Below, one piece after another: positions 1 to 11,991 of a stretch of DNA of 64,000 nt (position 1 is the stretch's first letter; each line of letters starts with the position of its first letter). The notes under the pieces are model-generated. The model was not told the origin of the DNA. It worked only from the letters and a program-made list of their open reading frames with translations, and did no database searches. The stretch lies in NCBI RefSeq assembly GCF_034343125.1, contig NZ_CP139957.1:1573001-1637000 (forward strand). The letters are read 5' to 3'. The position numbers and the translations under genes were made by a program. This stretch comes from Caldicellulosiruptor danielii. GTDB lineage: Bacteria; Bacillota; Thermoanaerobacteria; Caldicellulosiruptorales; Caldicellulosiruptoraceae.

Positions 1-4
1 TCAT
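1..4 (-). CDS. Start codon of the next downstream gene (partial)
   Basis: An ATG on the minus strand lies at the very edge of the window, preceded by a GGGAAGTG ribosome-binding-like stretch that overlaps the region just after the rsmE stop. Only the start codon is visible, so the product cannot be named. In many Firmicutes rsmE is followed by a MiaB-like methylthiotransferase gene, but nothing here confirms that. Confidence 0.35.
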
Positions 5-20
5 AATTTTGCACTTCCCT

Positions 21-752
21 TCACATTTCTTCAAGTTCGTGCATCAAGATGGAAAGCGCAGCAATTGAAGCTGTCTCACTTCTGAGTATTCTTTTGCCAA
101 GCGAAATAACTTGCACATTTTTAAAGGTTTTTAATTCCTCTATTTCCTCTTCTTCAAAACCGCCTTCAGGTCCAATCAAAATCCCAATGTTATTATAATC
201 TGAAGGTAGACTCCATCTTGAAGGTCTTAGTTCCTTCTCATAGGGAATTAAAAGAATATCAAGCTTATCTAAATATTTCTCTTTAATCTCACAAATTCTA
301 ATTGGCATTTCGATTAAAGGTGACACTGGACGAAGACACTGTTTTTGAGCTTCTTGTGCGATTTTGCGCCACCTTTCAACCTTTTTTCCCTGTTTTTCTG
401 AAATGTCAATTACCACTCTTTTTGATACCACAGGTACAATTGTTTTTACTCCAAGCTCTGTTGCCTTTTGGATAACAATGTCCATTTTTTGGTTTTTGAT
501 AATACATTGAAATAAAAAAATATTTTTGATACTTTCTCGGTCATTCAAAGTTTTGCCCTCAATCAAAAGTTTTATTTTATCCCTTGAAATTTCGACTATG
601 CGCGCTGAGTAGTCATACTTGCCATCGCATAGATTTATTTTATCTCCTTTTCTTTTTCTTAAAACTTTGACTATATGATTTATATCTTCTTTATCAGTGA
701 TGTAGGCAATATCATTCTCAACATTCTGCTTTTCAACAAAAAAGATTGACAC
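21..752 (-). CDS. rsmE: 16S rRNA (uracil1498-N3)-methyltransferase RsmE
   Basis: A 243-residue SPOUT-class methyltransferase that methylates N3 of U1498 in 16S rRNA using S-adenosylmethionine, in the cytoplasm on the assembled small subunit. The family signatures are clear: GPEGGF at about residues 194-199 and LRSETA at about 223-228, which together build the knotted SAM site. The N-terminal PUA-like half carries the typical NHIVKVLRKRKGD region. The length is normal. It follows prmA by 11 bases on the same strand and probably shares its transcript, giving a dnaJ-prmA-rsmE order common in Firmicutes. Confidence 0.95.
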   Translation of the reverse strand: MSIFFVEKQNVENDIAYITDKEDINHIVKVLRKRKGDKINLCDGKYDYSARIVEISRDKIKLLIEGKTLNDRESIKNIFLFQCIIKNQKMDIVIQKATELGVKTIVPVVSKRVVIDISEKQGKKVERWRKIAQEAQKQCLRPVSPLIEMPIRICEIKEKYLDKLDILLIPYEKELRPSRWSLPSDYNNIGILIGPEGGFEEEEIEELKTFKNVQVISLGKRILRSETASIAALSILMHELEEM

Positions 753-763
753 TTAATATCACC

Positions 764-1684
764 CTATACAGTTTTTTTACTCACAACCAAACACCACTGA
801 CCCATTTTTTTCACTTCTACAATTTCAAGACTATTTTTCTCAAAGCTTTTCAAAACATCTTCAAGCCTTTCTCCAATAATGCCAGAAGAGATAAAAATTC
901 CGTCCTCTTTTAAAACTCTATTTATATCTTTTGAGAGCTTTATAATAATATCAGCAACAATGTTAGCAATAACTACATCATACTCTTCTTCTATACCTTC
1001 AATAAGGTCATTCTTTTTAATTTCAAACTCAACTCCGTTTAACCTCGCATTTTCCTCTGCTACCTTCACAGCAACCTCATCAATATCCACTGCTAAAACT
1101 CTTTTTGCCAAAAACTTCTTTGCAGCTATTGCCAATATCCCTGAACCTGTACCAACATCAAGAACATCCATCCCTGGCTTTACATATTTCTGGATAGCTT
1201 CAAGGCATAGGGCAGTCGACTCATGAGTTCCTGTGCCAAATGCCATACCTGGGTCAAGCCTAACAATTATTTTATTGCCTTCAGCTTTATAATCTTCCCA
1301 TGAAGGAACAATTGCAATATTGCCTATCTCAACAGGCTTATAATACTTTTTCCACTCCTGCGCCCAGTCTTTTTCATCAACTTCAGAAATGTTAATTTTA
1401 CCTTCTCCAATATCAATATACTTTGCAACTTCTTTAAGCCTCTCCTCAATAGTATGTGTAAGCTCCAGAATATTGCTGCTTTCAGGAAAATAAGCACAAA
1501 CTTTCGCATAATCCTTTTTTGTAAACTGATTTTCGTCAATATAATCCCATAAATTTGGTCTTGTCACAATTTCATTGTCTTCAATGACAACGCCGTTTGC
1601 ACCAAGCTCATACAAAATATTTGAAATAGCGTCTTCTGCCTCTTCGGTGGTCTTAATTGATATCTCATACCATTTCATTTGCAC
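764..1684 (-). CDS. prmA: Ribosomal protein L11 methyltransferase PrmA
   Basis: A 306-residue SAM-dependent methyltransferase that trimethylates lysines of ribosomal protein L11. The N-terminal substrate-recognition domain is followed by a Rossmann methylase core with motif I (VLDVGTGSGILAI, near residue 175) and the GMAFGTGTHEST segment typical of PrmA. The annotated start is a GTG about 6 bases after an AAGGAG sequence; an ATG two codons later is equally possible and changes the protein by two residues. It lies 32 bases after the dnaJ stop and 11 bases before rsmE, so it is probably co-transcribed with both. Confidence 0.94.
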   Translation of the reverse strand: MQMKWYEISIKTTEEAEDAISNILYELGANGVVIEDNEIVTRPNLWDYIDENQFTKKDYAKVCAYFPESSNILELTHTIEERLKEVAKYIDIGEGKINISEVDEKDWAQEWKKYYKPVEIGNIAIVPSWEDYKAEGNKIIVRLDPGMAFGTGTHESTALCLEAIQKYVKPGMDVLDVGTGSGILAIAAKKFLAKRVLAVDIDEVAVKVAEENARLNGVEFEIKKNDLIEGIEEEYDVVIANIVADIIIKLSKDINRVLKEDGIFISSGIIGERLEDVLKSFEKNSLEIVEVKKMGQWCLVVSKKTV

Positions 1685-1716
1685 TTTCTTCTCCTTCTTT
1701 CAAATTCAAAAATGTT

Positions 1717-2883
1717 TTATGAAAAGGCTTCTCTTATTCTATCCCAGAAATGTTTTCTCTTCTCATAGCCTTCTTCAGTTGAGAGTCTTTCAAATTCTCT
1801 CAAAAGCTCTTTTTGCTTTTCTGTGAGCTTTTTTGGAACTTCCACTATAAACTTTACAACAAGGTCACCTCTTCCTCGCGAACGCAGGTTTGGAACGCCT
1901 TTACCTCTTATTCTGACCTCATCACCATTTTGTGTCCCTGGTTCAATTCTCACTTTTGTCTTGCCATCAAGCGTTGGAATTTCTATCTCGCCACCTAAAG
2001 CTGCATTAACAAATGTTATTGGAACCTCAATATAAAGGTCCTGCCCTACTCTTTTGAACACTGGATGAGGCGCTACTTTTATTCTAATATGCAAATCGCC
2101 GTTAGGTCCACCCTTGACGCCACTTTCGCCCCTCGCCTCTTAACGTTATCACTTGCCCATCATCAATGCCTGCCGGAATGTTAATCTTTACTCTTCGCTG
2201 TCTTCTTACATTTCCAGTTCCGCCACATTCTCTGCATGGGTCTGTTATAATAGTTCCTGTGCCGCCACACGCATCACAGGTTTTTATTGTAGTAAACTCT
2301 CCAAAGAATGTTGCCTGTCTTGACCTTATCTGACCTGTACCGCCACACTTTTGACATCTAACAGGTGCAGAACCGGGTCTTACACCACTCCCACCACAGA
2401 CACTGCACTTTTCAGTTCTGTAAATTGGAATCTCTTTTTCACAGCCAAATACTGACTCTTTAAGAGACAGCTCTAAATCAACATATATATCAGCACCTTT
2501 TCTCGGTGCTTCTTTTCTTCTTCTTGATGTTCCAAAAATATCAAAGCCTTCAAATAGGTCTTCAAAAATATCCCCAAAACTGCCAAAATCAAAGTCAGTA
2601 AACCCACCGCCAAATCCACCAGAAAAACCACCGCTGCCTTGCGCACCATATTTCGGGTCAAACGCTGCATGACCAAACTGGTCATAAAGCCTCCTTTTTC
2701 AGGGTCGCTCAAAATTTCATATGCCTCGTTTATTTCTTTGAACTTTTCCTCCGCTTCTTTATTACCTGGATTTGCATCAGGATGGTATTGTTTTGCAAGT
2801 CTTCTGTAGGCTCTTTTTATTTCTTCTTCTGTTGCATTTCTTGAAACACCTAAAATCTCATAGTAGTCCTTTTTTTGTGCCAT
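1717..2883 (-). pseudogene. dnaJ: Chaperone DnaJ (Hsp40), reading frame broken twice
   Basis: All parts of a full type I DnaJ are present but in three frames. The J domain (HPD in YHPDAN) starts at ATG 2883. The frame is lost after DPEK near 2695, where a run of five A (minus strand) would have to be six. The Gly/Phe region and the four zinc-binding CxxCGGxG repeats then run in a second frame. Near 2137 a GGGG run with one extra G moves the reading into the C-terminal substrate-binding frame, which ends at 1717. The two changes are -1 and +1, so the total length is right for about 388 residues. The gene has its own good promoter. Both breaks are in homopolymer runs, so a sequencing error is a serious alternative to a true pseudogene. 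Confidence 0.9.
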
Positions 2884-2913
2884 CACTATCACCCGCTTAC
2901 TTTACTGAATATT

Positions 2914-2942
2914 ATTATATACCAGCAACATGAATTTAACAA
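2914..2942 (-). promoter_or_regulatory. Promoter for dnaJ-prmA-rsmE
   Basis: On the minus strand a -35 box TTGTTA (2937-2942) and a perfect -10 box TATAAT (2914-2919) are 17 bases apart, about 30 bases upstream of the dnaJ start at 2883. It lies after the hairpin that ends the dnaK transcript. This suggests dnaJ and the two methyltransferase genes can be transcribed apart from the HrcA-controlled genes. No CIRCE copy is seen here. Confidence 0.6.
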
Positions 2943-2953
2943 ATAATAATCAT

Positions 2954-3000
2954 AAAAAGGACCAAAGCCATTTTTAAAAATATCATGACTTTGGTCCTTT
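2954..3000 (-). terminator. Intrinsic terminator or attenuator after dnaK
   Basis: A long inverted repeat in which AAAGGACCAAAG pairs with CTTTGGTCCTTT is followed on the minus strand by a T run. It sits 20 bases after the dnaK stop and before the dnaJ promoter. It should end or thin out the hrcA-grpE-dnaK transcript. Confidence 0.75.
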
Positions 3001-3019
3001 ACCTTTTTTATCAGAATCC

Positions 3020-5564
<2,545 letters not shown>

Positions 5565-5579
5565 AAATCACCTCTTTAA

Positions 5580-6620
5580 TTATTCTGTGAAAAGCTTTGT
5601 CAGAATATCAGATAAAGTATCACAAATGTAGTCAATAAGCGAAACTGTCTGAGAATATCTCAGTCTTTTTGGACCAATTATACCTATCGAACCTGCAATG
5701 CTTTCTCCTATTCTGTAAGTAGAAAGAACAACACTACATTCTTTTAAATCCTCTATTGGATTTTCTGTACCAATCCTAATTGTTATATGCTCATGCATTG
5801 AAGAGTTAATTATTTGTCTTAACATCTCCTTTTGCTCAAATATATGCAGAAATATCTTTGCCTTCAAAACATCACCAAACTCAGGAAAATCAAACATGTT
5901 CTTAATTCCACTCAAAACAACTTCTGTGCTGTCGGCTGCACTAATTGTACGCAGTACATTTTCAATTATTGGTGACAAGATTGTCTTGTTTTTACCAAGT
6001 ATGTTTTCAATGTCAAGTACAATTTTTTGGTCAATGTCTTCAAGCTTAAGCCCGCTCAGTTTTTCATTGAGGATATTCGATATATATATGAAGTCCTTTA
6101 TATCCACATTCTCCGGTTTGTCCAAAAGAATATCCTTTACAAGACCTGTGTTTGTTACTAAAATTAGTATATATCTTTTGCTATCAACAGGAACAAGCTG
6201 GAGATATTTTATAAAGCTCTTTTTAACATTTGGTGTTGAAATTACTGCTGTGTAGTTTGTTAAATTAGATATTATTTTAGCAATGTTCTCCATATATTCG
6301 TTTATTTCATTGAATTTGACATCAAGCTGCGACCTGATAAACTCCACCTGCTGCGGCGAAAGCCTTGATACCTTCATCAGCTCATCAACATAATACCTGT
6401 AGCCCTTGTCAGAAGGAATTCTACCTGCTGATGTATGAGGCTGTTCTAAGTATCCCATCTCCTCTAAGTCCGACATCTCATTTCTAATTGTTGCAGAAGA
6501 AATACCAAAAATGTACTTCTTTGCAATTGTTCTTGAACCAACAGGTTCACCTGTATTTATATAATCATCTATAATAGCTTCAAGTATTCTTTTTTTTCTT
6601 TCATCCAGCATTTTCCTCAC
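5580..6620 (-). CDS. hrcA: Heat-inducible transcription repressor HrcA
   Basis: A 346-residue repressor that binds CIRCE and holds class I heat-shock genes off; its activity depends on GroEL in characterised Firmicutes. The N-terminal winged-helix (about residues 5-80, with YINTGEPVGSRT and SSATIRNEMSDLEEMGYLEQPHTSAGR) is followed by the GAF-like dimerisation domain and the inserted domain. The GTG at 6620 is the longest start, but an ATG at 6611 is preceded at a good distance by AAGGTGAGG and is equally likely. A perfect CIRCE lies 7 bases upstream of the GTG, so the gene represses itself together with grpE and dnaK. Confidence 0.96.
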   Translation of the reverse strand: MRKMLDERKKRILEAIIDDYINTGEPVGSRTIAKKYIFGISSATIRNEMSDLEEMGYLEQPHTSAGRIPSDKGYRYYVDELMKVSRLSPQQVEFIRSQLDVKFNEINEYMENIAKIISNLTNYTAVISTPNVKKSFIKYLQLVPVDSKRYILILVTNTGLVKDILLDKPENVDIKDFIYISNILNEKLSGLKLEDIDQKIVLDIENILGKNKTILSPIIENVLRTISAADSTEVVLSGIKNMFDFPEFGDVLKAKIFLHIFEQKEMLRQIINSSMHEHITIRIGTENPIEDLKECSVVLSTYRIGESIAGSIGIIGPKRLRYSQTVSLIDYICDTLSDILTKLFTE

Positions 6621-6627
6621 CTTACTG

Positions 6628-6654
6628 TTAGCACTCTCTGTTGATGAGTGCTAA
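6628..6654 (-). promoter_or_regulatory. CIRCE operator (HrcA-binding site)
   Basis: TTAGCACTC, nine bases, GAGTGCTAA: a perfect match to the CIRCE inverted repeat. It lies between the -10 box and the start codon of hrcA, the usual arrangement for HrcA repression of the hrcA-grpE-dnaK operon. Confidence 0.97.
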
Positions 6655-6665
6655 TTCTAAGATAT

Positions 6666-6694
6666 AAGATATCACTTGAGTAGATTTTTGTCAA
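6666..6694 (-). promoter_or_regulatory. Sigma-A type promoter of the hrcA operon
   Basis: On the minus strand a perfect -35 TTGACA (6689-6694) is separated by 17 bases from a -10 TATCTT (6666-6671). The CIRCE begins about 11 bases downstream of the -10 box, so HrcA would cover the transcription start. Confidence 0.75.
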
Positions 6695-6721
6695 GTATAT
6701 TTTTGACTTTCTTTGACCTTT

Positions 6722-7849
6722 TTATATAAACTCCAGCCACACCAAATTTGCAAGGTCAATTCCTCTCTTTGTAAGTTTTATACGGCCATTTATATCTATT
6801 AGACCATATTTTTTTAGTTTTTCAATTTGAGATTTATACTTTCTTTCAAACACTATACTAAATCTTTCTTTAAATTCGTCAAGAGAAAATCCTTCTATCT
6901 TTCTGAGCCCTAATATGATAAACTCTTTTTCACTTTCTTCACTTGAAATAAACTCTTTTCCTTTCACAGCCAAACCATTTTCTTTAATTTTCTTTACATA
7001 TTCTTTTATATTAGAAATATTGTAATACCTGCAGCCCTCAAAAAATGAATGGGCCGCACAGCCAACCCCAATGTATTCATCTACATTCCAGTATTTCAAG
7101 TTATGTTTGCACTCAAAACCTTTCTTAGCAAAATTAGAAATCTCATAATGATAGAGCCCAGCCTCAGAAAGTCTGTCTCTTGCCCACCAGAACATTCCTC
7201 TTTCTTCATCTTCGCTTGGCAACAAGCTCTTACACTCTTCATATTTTTCAAAAAGAGGTGTTCCCTCTTCTATTTTCAGTGAATAAATGGACACATGAGG
7301 CGGTGAAAATTCCAAAAGTGCATTGAGTGTTTGCACAAAACTCTCAAAAGTCTGATATGGAAGACCGGTGATAACATCAACGCTAAAATTCTCAAAATAT
7401 AAAGGCACCATACTCAAAATCTTCAATGCAACCTCAGAGTCATGGACTCTACCAATTGCTCTCAGTTCTATATCATTTAACGACTGTATCCCCACACTGA
7501 GTCTGTTTATTCCTGCTTTCCTGTAACTTTTAAGCTTTTCCTTTGTGATACTTTCAGGATTTGCCTCAATGCTTATCTCGCAGGTGGTTTTAATATTAAA
7601 GTTTGAATATATAAACTCCAACAGTTTTGAGATATACTTGGCAGGGACAAAAGAAGGTGTCCCACCCCCAATATAAATAGTATCTATCTCAATTTCATAA
7701 TTTTCTTTATAAAAAATTAATTCATTTTCAAGCACGCTAAAATATGCAAAAACCATATCATCATCGACATTTTCGTATGACACAAAATCACAGTAATAAC
7801 ACTTCTTTTTACAAAATGGAACGTGAATATATAGTCCTATATTTCTCAA
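6722..7849 (-). CDS. hemW: Radical SAM protein HemW (coproporphyrinogen oxidase-like)
   Basis: A 375-residue radical SAM protein. The cluster motif CxxxCxxC is at residues 13-20 (CKKKCYYC), followed by GGGTPS and the SVGIQS segment that place it in the HemN/HemW family. The HemW subgroup is a heme chaperone rather than the oxidase; the protein is shorter than HemN (about 455) and directly follows lepA, the usual HemW context, so HemW is preferred. No other heme biosynthesis gene is nearby. Co-transcribed with lepA (41-base gap) and ending just before the hrcA promoter. Confidence 0.88.
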   Translation of the reverse strand: MRNIGLYIHVPFCKKKCYYCDFVSYENVDDDMVFAYFSVLENELIFYKENYEIEIDTIYIGGGTPSFVPAKYISKLLEFIYSNFNIKTTCEISIEANPESITKEKLKSYRKAGINRLSVGIQSLNDIELRAIGRVHDSEVALKILSMVPLYFENFSVDVITGLPYQTFESFVQTLNALLEFSPPHVSIYSLKIEEGTPLFEKYEECKSLLPSEDEERGMFWWARDRLSEAGLYHYEISNFAKKGFECKHNLKYWNVDEYIGVGCAAHSFFEGCRYYNISNIKEYVKKIKENGLAVKGKEFISSEESEKEFIILGLRKIEGFSLDEFKERFSIVFERKYKSQIEKLKKYGLIDINGRIKLTKRGIDLANLVWLEFI

Positions 7850-7889
7850 TTTTAGCTTGCACTTCCTTTTTTGTTTCTAACCAAATGGT

Positions 7890-9698
7890 TTAGTCTTCAA
7901 GCTTCAAAACAGCCATGAATGCCTCCTGCGGTATCTCAACCTCTCCTACCTGTTTCATTCGCTTTTTACCCTCTTTCTGTTTCTCTAAAAGCTTCTTCTT
8001 TCTTGTAACATCCCCGCCATAACACTTAGCAAGCACATCTTTTCGCAAAGCTTTTACAGTTTCTCTTGCAATAACCTTACTTCCAATACAAGCCTGAATT
8101 GGTATTTCAAATAAGTGCCGTGGAATCTCCTCCTTGAGTTTTTCAACAATTCTTCTAGCTCTCTGATATGCTTTATCCTTGTGAACAATAAACGAAAGCG
8201 CATCAACAACCTCGCCTTTTATCATAATGTCAAGCTTTACAAGCTTTGACTCAGCATACCCTATAAACTCATAGTCAAATGACGCATAACCTTTTGACCT
8301 TGACTTTAGAGCATCGAAAAAGTCATATACAATTTCCATTAGAGGCATTTCATAAGTGAGAATTACACGTGTTGTCTCAATGTATGACATGTCCTTAAAA
8401 ATTCCTCTTCTTTCCTGGCACAGCTCCATCACACTACCTACAAACTCGTTCGGTACCATGATAGTTGCCTTTACCATTGGTTCTTCCATCTTTGCAATCT
8501 CGTTTGGCGGCGGCAGTTTTGTAGGATTGTCAATGTACAAAACCTCACCATTTGTCTTTGTAACTTTAAATACAACAGAAGGTGCTGTTGTGATTATGTT
8601 CAAATCATATTCTCTCTCAAGCCTTTCTTGGACAATCTCCATATGCAAAAGTCCAAGAAATCCACATCTAAAACCAAATCCGAGGGCAGCAGAACTTTCT
8701 GGTTCAAAAAACAGTGCTGCATCGTTGAGCTGAAGCTTTTCTAAAGCTTCTTTTAGCTCCTCGTATTTTGTATCTCCTGTTGGATAAATTCCACAGAACA
8801 CCATTGGATTGAGTCTTCTAAAGCCAGGCAAAGGCTCATCAGCTGGATTGTTAGCATCTGTTATGGTATCACCAACTCTTGTATCTCTAACAGTCTTAAT
8901 TGATGCTGCAATGTAGCCAACATCCCCAGCTCTTAACTCATCACAAGGAATCAGCATTCCCGGTTTAAAATACCCAACTTCTGTTACAGTAAACTGAGCA
9001 CCGGTTGACATCATCTTAATAGTCATATTAGGTTTCACAACCCCGTCAAACACCCTCACATATGCTAAAACACCTTTGTAGTTGTCATAAAGCGAATCAA
9101 AAATTAATGCTTTTAGCGGTTTTGTATCATCACCTTTCGGAGGTGGAATGTCTCTTACTATCCTCTCTAAAACCTCTTCAATGTTTATACCCATTTTAGC
9201 TGAAATGAGCGGTGCATCTGATGCATCAAGTCCAATAACATCTTCTATCTCTTTTTTGACCTCTTCAGGTCTTGCACTTGGAAGGTCAATCTTGTTTATA
9301 ACAGGTATTATCTCTAAGTTGTGCTCAAGTGCAAGATAGACATTTGCAAGCGTCTGTGCTTCAATACCTTGAGTTGCATCAACAACCAAAATCGCACCTT
9401 CACAAGCAGCAAGGCTTCGTGAAACCTCATAGGTAAAGTCTACATGACCAGGAGTGTCTATCAAATGAAAGGTATATTCCTTTCCATCCTTTGCTTTGTA
9501 GTTGAGCCTTACCGCCTGGGCTTTTATAGTAATCCCTCTTTCTCTTTCTATGTCCATGGTGTCAAGTACCTGGTCGTGCATCTCTCTTTCTGTGAGCGCT
9601 CCTGTGAGCTCAATTATTCTGTCAGCCAAGGTTGATTTCCCATGGTCTATGTGAGCTATTATGCAAAAGTTACGAATTCTGTCCTGCCTTCTCTCCAC
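7890..9698 (-). CDS. lepA: Elongation factor 4 (LepA)
   Basis: A 602-residue translational GTPase that binds ribosomes and affects initiation and back-translocation. G1 (AHIDHGKST, from about residue 15), G3 (DTPGH) and G4 (NKID) are intact, followed by domains II and III and the LepA-specific C-terminal domain ([23 protein letters not shown]). The length is normal. The start is a GTG; a GGGGGA lies some 14 bases upstream. It is the first gene of the lepA-hemW unit. Confidence 0.96.
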   Translation of the reverse strand: MERRQDRIRNFCIIAHIDHGKSTLADRIIELTGALTEREMHDQVLDTMDIERERGITIKAQAVRLNYKAKDGKEYTFHLIDTPGHVDFTYEVSRSLAACEGAILVVDATQGIEAQTLANVYLALEHNLEIIPVINKIDLPSARPEEVKKEIEDVIGLDASDAPLISAKMGINIEEVLERIVRDIPPPKGDDTKPLKALIFDSLYDNYKGVLAYVRVFDGVVKPNMTIKMMSTGAQFTVTEVGYFKPGMLIPCDELRAGDVGYIAASIKTVRDTRVGDTITDANNPADEPLPGFRRLNPMVFCGIYPTGDTKYEELKEALEKLQLNDAALFFEPESSAALGFGFRCGFLGLLHMEIVQERLEREYDLNIITTAPSVVFKVTKTNGEVLYIDNPTKLPPPNEIAKMEEPMVKATIMVPNEFVGSVMELCQERRGIFKDMSYIETTRVILTYEMPLMEIVYDFFDALKSRSKGYASFDYEFIGYAESKLVKLDIMIKGEVVDALSFIVHKDKAYQRARRIVEKLKEEIPRHLFEIPIQACIGSKVIARETVKALRKDVLAKCYGGDVTRKKKLLEKQKEGKKRMKQVGEVEIPQEAFMAVLKLED

Positions 9699-9733
9699 CT
9701 TAGAATAATCCCCCTACGCACAAAAAATTTTGT

Positions 9734-10981
9734 TTATTGCACTGTTTTGCCCCACTTATCAACATCTTCAAGCAGTTTTTTTGCATATCGAATGTATGAT
9801 GCTTTTACATCAGTTCTATTTAAAATGTCCTTTGCTTTAAGGACAATAAAATCATAGTAACTTGCATTCCTTCTTGATCTTCTAAAGATATATATTGGCT
9901 CAACCGAAATCTTCTTTGTAAGCTTATCTTCTTTTTTAACAAGGTCAAGTTTTACAGTTAAGCCAAACCTGTTGTATGGAAAAATAACTGTCTGGTCGCA
10001 CAGGAAATTACCAAGCGAATAAAATACTATCCCCTCTTTTACGTTGCTTGACTCATCCTCAACCTTAACCTTCTCAAATGGCTGAATTGTATGAGTATGA
10101 GTACCAATGACAATGTCAACACCATTTTTTATAAGCTCTTTTGCAAACTCTTTCTGTTCAAACCTAACTGAGTTTGAATTTTCAACTCCCCAGTTTGCAT
10201 ATGCTATTATAATGTCACAGTTGAGTCCTTTCAAGTACTCAAGTTCGTTTTGTATCTCATCCTTATCAAGAATGCTAACAAAACTTTTATAAGTGGAGTT
10301 TCCTCCCAAATAGACTGATGAAAACTCTTTTGTGAAGGCAGCAACGCCAATTCTTATGTTGTTTATATCAAAAACCTTTGAAGTGTGATCTTCCTGAGAA
10401 AGCTTAACGCCTACAGTTTCAATCTTTGCCTCTTTCAAATTATTTATTGTTTTCTGCAAACCTTCAACCTTTCCATCAAATATATGCGATGATGAAAGCA
10501 CCGCAAGATTAAATCCACCTGATTTGAGTACATTTAAAACTTCTTTTGGAGCGTTGTATTTTCCATACGTCGAAATGGGAATATTGTCAGAAATCACACT
10601 ATCAAACTTGAAAATACTAAGGTCTGCATAAGTGATGTCTTTTACATTTTCCAAGATGTCCCCAAATACATAATTCTGAGATTGCCTGTCATAATAAGAT
10701 TTTAAAAGATAACCGTTGAAAAACACATCTCCTGCCATAAACACACTTGCCTTGTATTCTTTCGGCTGAGTTTTGAGCTTAACAGATAAAGAATTGTTTT
10801 TAGCAGAAGTATTCTTGTTCTGCTGTGTCTTGGGCAAAGTCGGTTGCTGAGGTTTTCTATAAATCTCTTCTGAGACAGGAATGTATTTTTTGATGTACAT
10901 GTTTTCATAGTAAAAAAGAGCATTTATGCCTATTAAAAGTATTATGATAAACGACCCCAATGCATACAAAAGCTTCCTCAT
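9734..10981 (-). CDS. CapA-family membrane-anchored metallophosphoesterase-like protein
   Basis: A 415-residue protein with one N-terminal membrane segment (about residues 7-27), a Pro/Gln/Lys-rich linker and a CapA/PgsA-type domain from about residue 75. Family motifs visible are MAGDVFFNG, ANWGVENS and GTHTHTIQPFE. Such proteins are related to the poly-gamma-glutamate synthesis protein CapA, but no capB or capC homologue is nearby, so a role in capsule is unproven. It probably acts outside the cell on the wall or surface polymer. The ATG overlaps the stop of the preceding pseudouridine synthase gene (ATGA), so the two are translationally coupled. Confidence 0.8.
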   Translation of the reverse strand: MRKLLYALGSFIIILLIGINALFYYENMYIKKYIPVSEEIYRKPQQPTLPKTQQNKNTSAKNNSLSVKLKTQPKEYKASVFMAGDVFFNGYLLKSYYDRQSQNYVFGDILENVKDITYADLSIFKFDSVISDNIPISTYGKYNAPKEVLNVLKSGGFNLAVLSSSHIFDGKVEGLQKTINNLKEAKIETVGVKLSQEDHTSKVFDINNIRIGVAAFTKEFSSVYLGGNSTYKSFVSILDKDEIQNELEYLKGLNCDIIIAYANWGVENSNSVRFEQKEFAKELIKNGVDIVIGTHTHTIQPFEKVKVEDESSNVKEGIVFYSLGNFLCDQTVIFPYNRFGLTVKLDLVKKEDKLTKKISVEPIYIFRRSRRNASYYDFIVLKAKDILNRTDVKASYIRYAKKLLEDVDKWGKTVQ

Positions 10982-11913
10982 ATCTCCAGCCCTCTTTCTT
11001 TGTATACGTTTATTGAAGAAAAACCTTCGATATTAATCGGGAATTCTACTGCCTCTTTTACTATCTTCTGACCATCCAAATACCTCAAAATACCTTTTTT
11101 ACCAATCTCAAATTTAAGATAATAAGCGCACAAAGCTTGCATATCAGCCTTGTACTTTTTATTTAGTTCCCAATCACCATACTTGCTGTCACCCAAGATG
11201 CAAAGCCCAACGTGCGCAAGCTGCGCTCTGATTTGATGGGTTTTACCTGTCTTGATTTCAACATCTACAAGCTGCAAATCATCTTTTTGTCTCACAATCT
11301 TATATGCTGTCACCACTTCTGAATAGCCATCTTGAGGAAAGTCAGAAATATATACCTTACTCTTTTTTGAATCTTTTTTAAGATAGTGAACAAGCACTCC
11401 ACTTTCTGGCAAATCAGCTTTTTTAGTTATACATAAATACTTCTTTATAATTGTTCTTCTACTCATATATTTTAACATCTCGCTTAAAACTTGTCTATTT
11501 TTTGCAATGATCATAAGTCCTGCTGTGTTCCTGTCAAGTCTGTGACAAAGCTGAGGAAACTCACTTTTAGAGTAATTGTCTTCTATCCAGCTGATAACAG
11601 AGTACTCATTGTTCGAATCTGGATGCGAGGGGATTCCGTAGGGTTTGTCAATTACAACAATGTTGTCATCCTCGTACACTTTAATAATCTTTAACTTTTT
11701 GTGCTCCAAAAATCTATCCTCTATTTCAAAACTCACAGTCTCTCCAAACTTCAAAATCTGTCCCTTTTGAGCAGGAAGAAAACTTACGATAATTTCTCCT
11801 TTTCTTAGCATCTTAAAAATTACACTCATCGGAATTGTAGGATATTTCTTTTTTATGGCTTTTTCCACTTTTACCCCTGCCAGCTCTTTATCAACAACAA
11901 AATGCACTGTCAT
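10978..11913 (-). CDS. RluA-family 23S rRNA pseudouridine synthase
   Basis: A 311-residue pseudouridine synthase with an N-terminal S4-like RNA-binding segment and the RluA catalytic domain. The catalytic aspartate lies in the motif HRLDRNTAGL, and the KTHQIRAQLAHVG motif is present. The target uridine cannot be told from sequence. I place the start at ATG 11913: the GTG four codons upstream is part of the GGGAGTG ribosome-binding site. It overlaps the CapA-like gene by four bases at its 3' end. Confidence 0.9.
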   Translation of the reverse strand: MTVHFVVDKELAGVKVEKAIKKKYPTIPMSVIFKMLRKGEIIVSFLPAQKGQILKFGETVSFEIEDRFLEHKKLKIIKVYEDDNIVVIDKPYGIPSHPDSNNEYSVISWIEDNYSKSEFPQLCHRLDRNTAGLMIIAKNRQVLSEMLKYMSRRTIIKKYLCITKKADLPESGVLVHYLKKDSKKSKVYISDFPQDGYSEVVTAYKIVRQKDDLQLVDVEIKTGKTHQIRAQLAHVGLCILGDSKYGDWELNKKYKADMQALCAYYLKFEIGKKGILRYLDGQKIVKEAVEFPINIEGFSSINVYKERGLEI

Positions 11914-11991
11914 TTTATTTATCACTCCCTTTTAACACATGAGAATACTAATATCATATAATAAAATTGACCAAATTAAAATGAAAAAATC

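Noticed and set aside
879..1226. Plus-strand ORF of 115 codons within prmA
   Set aside because: It lies antisense to a clear prmA gene; the composition is that of a shadow frame, and it has no ribosome-binding site.
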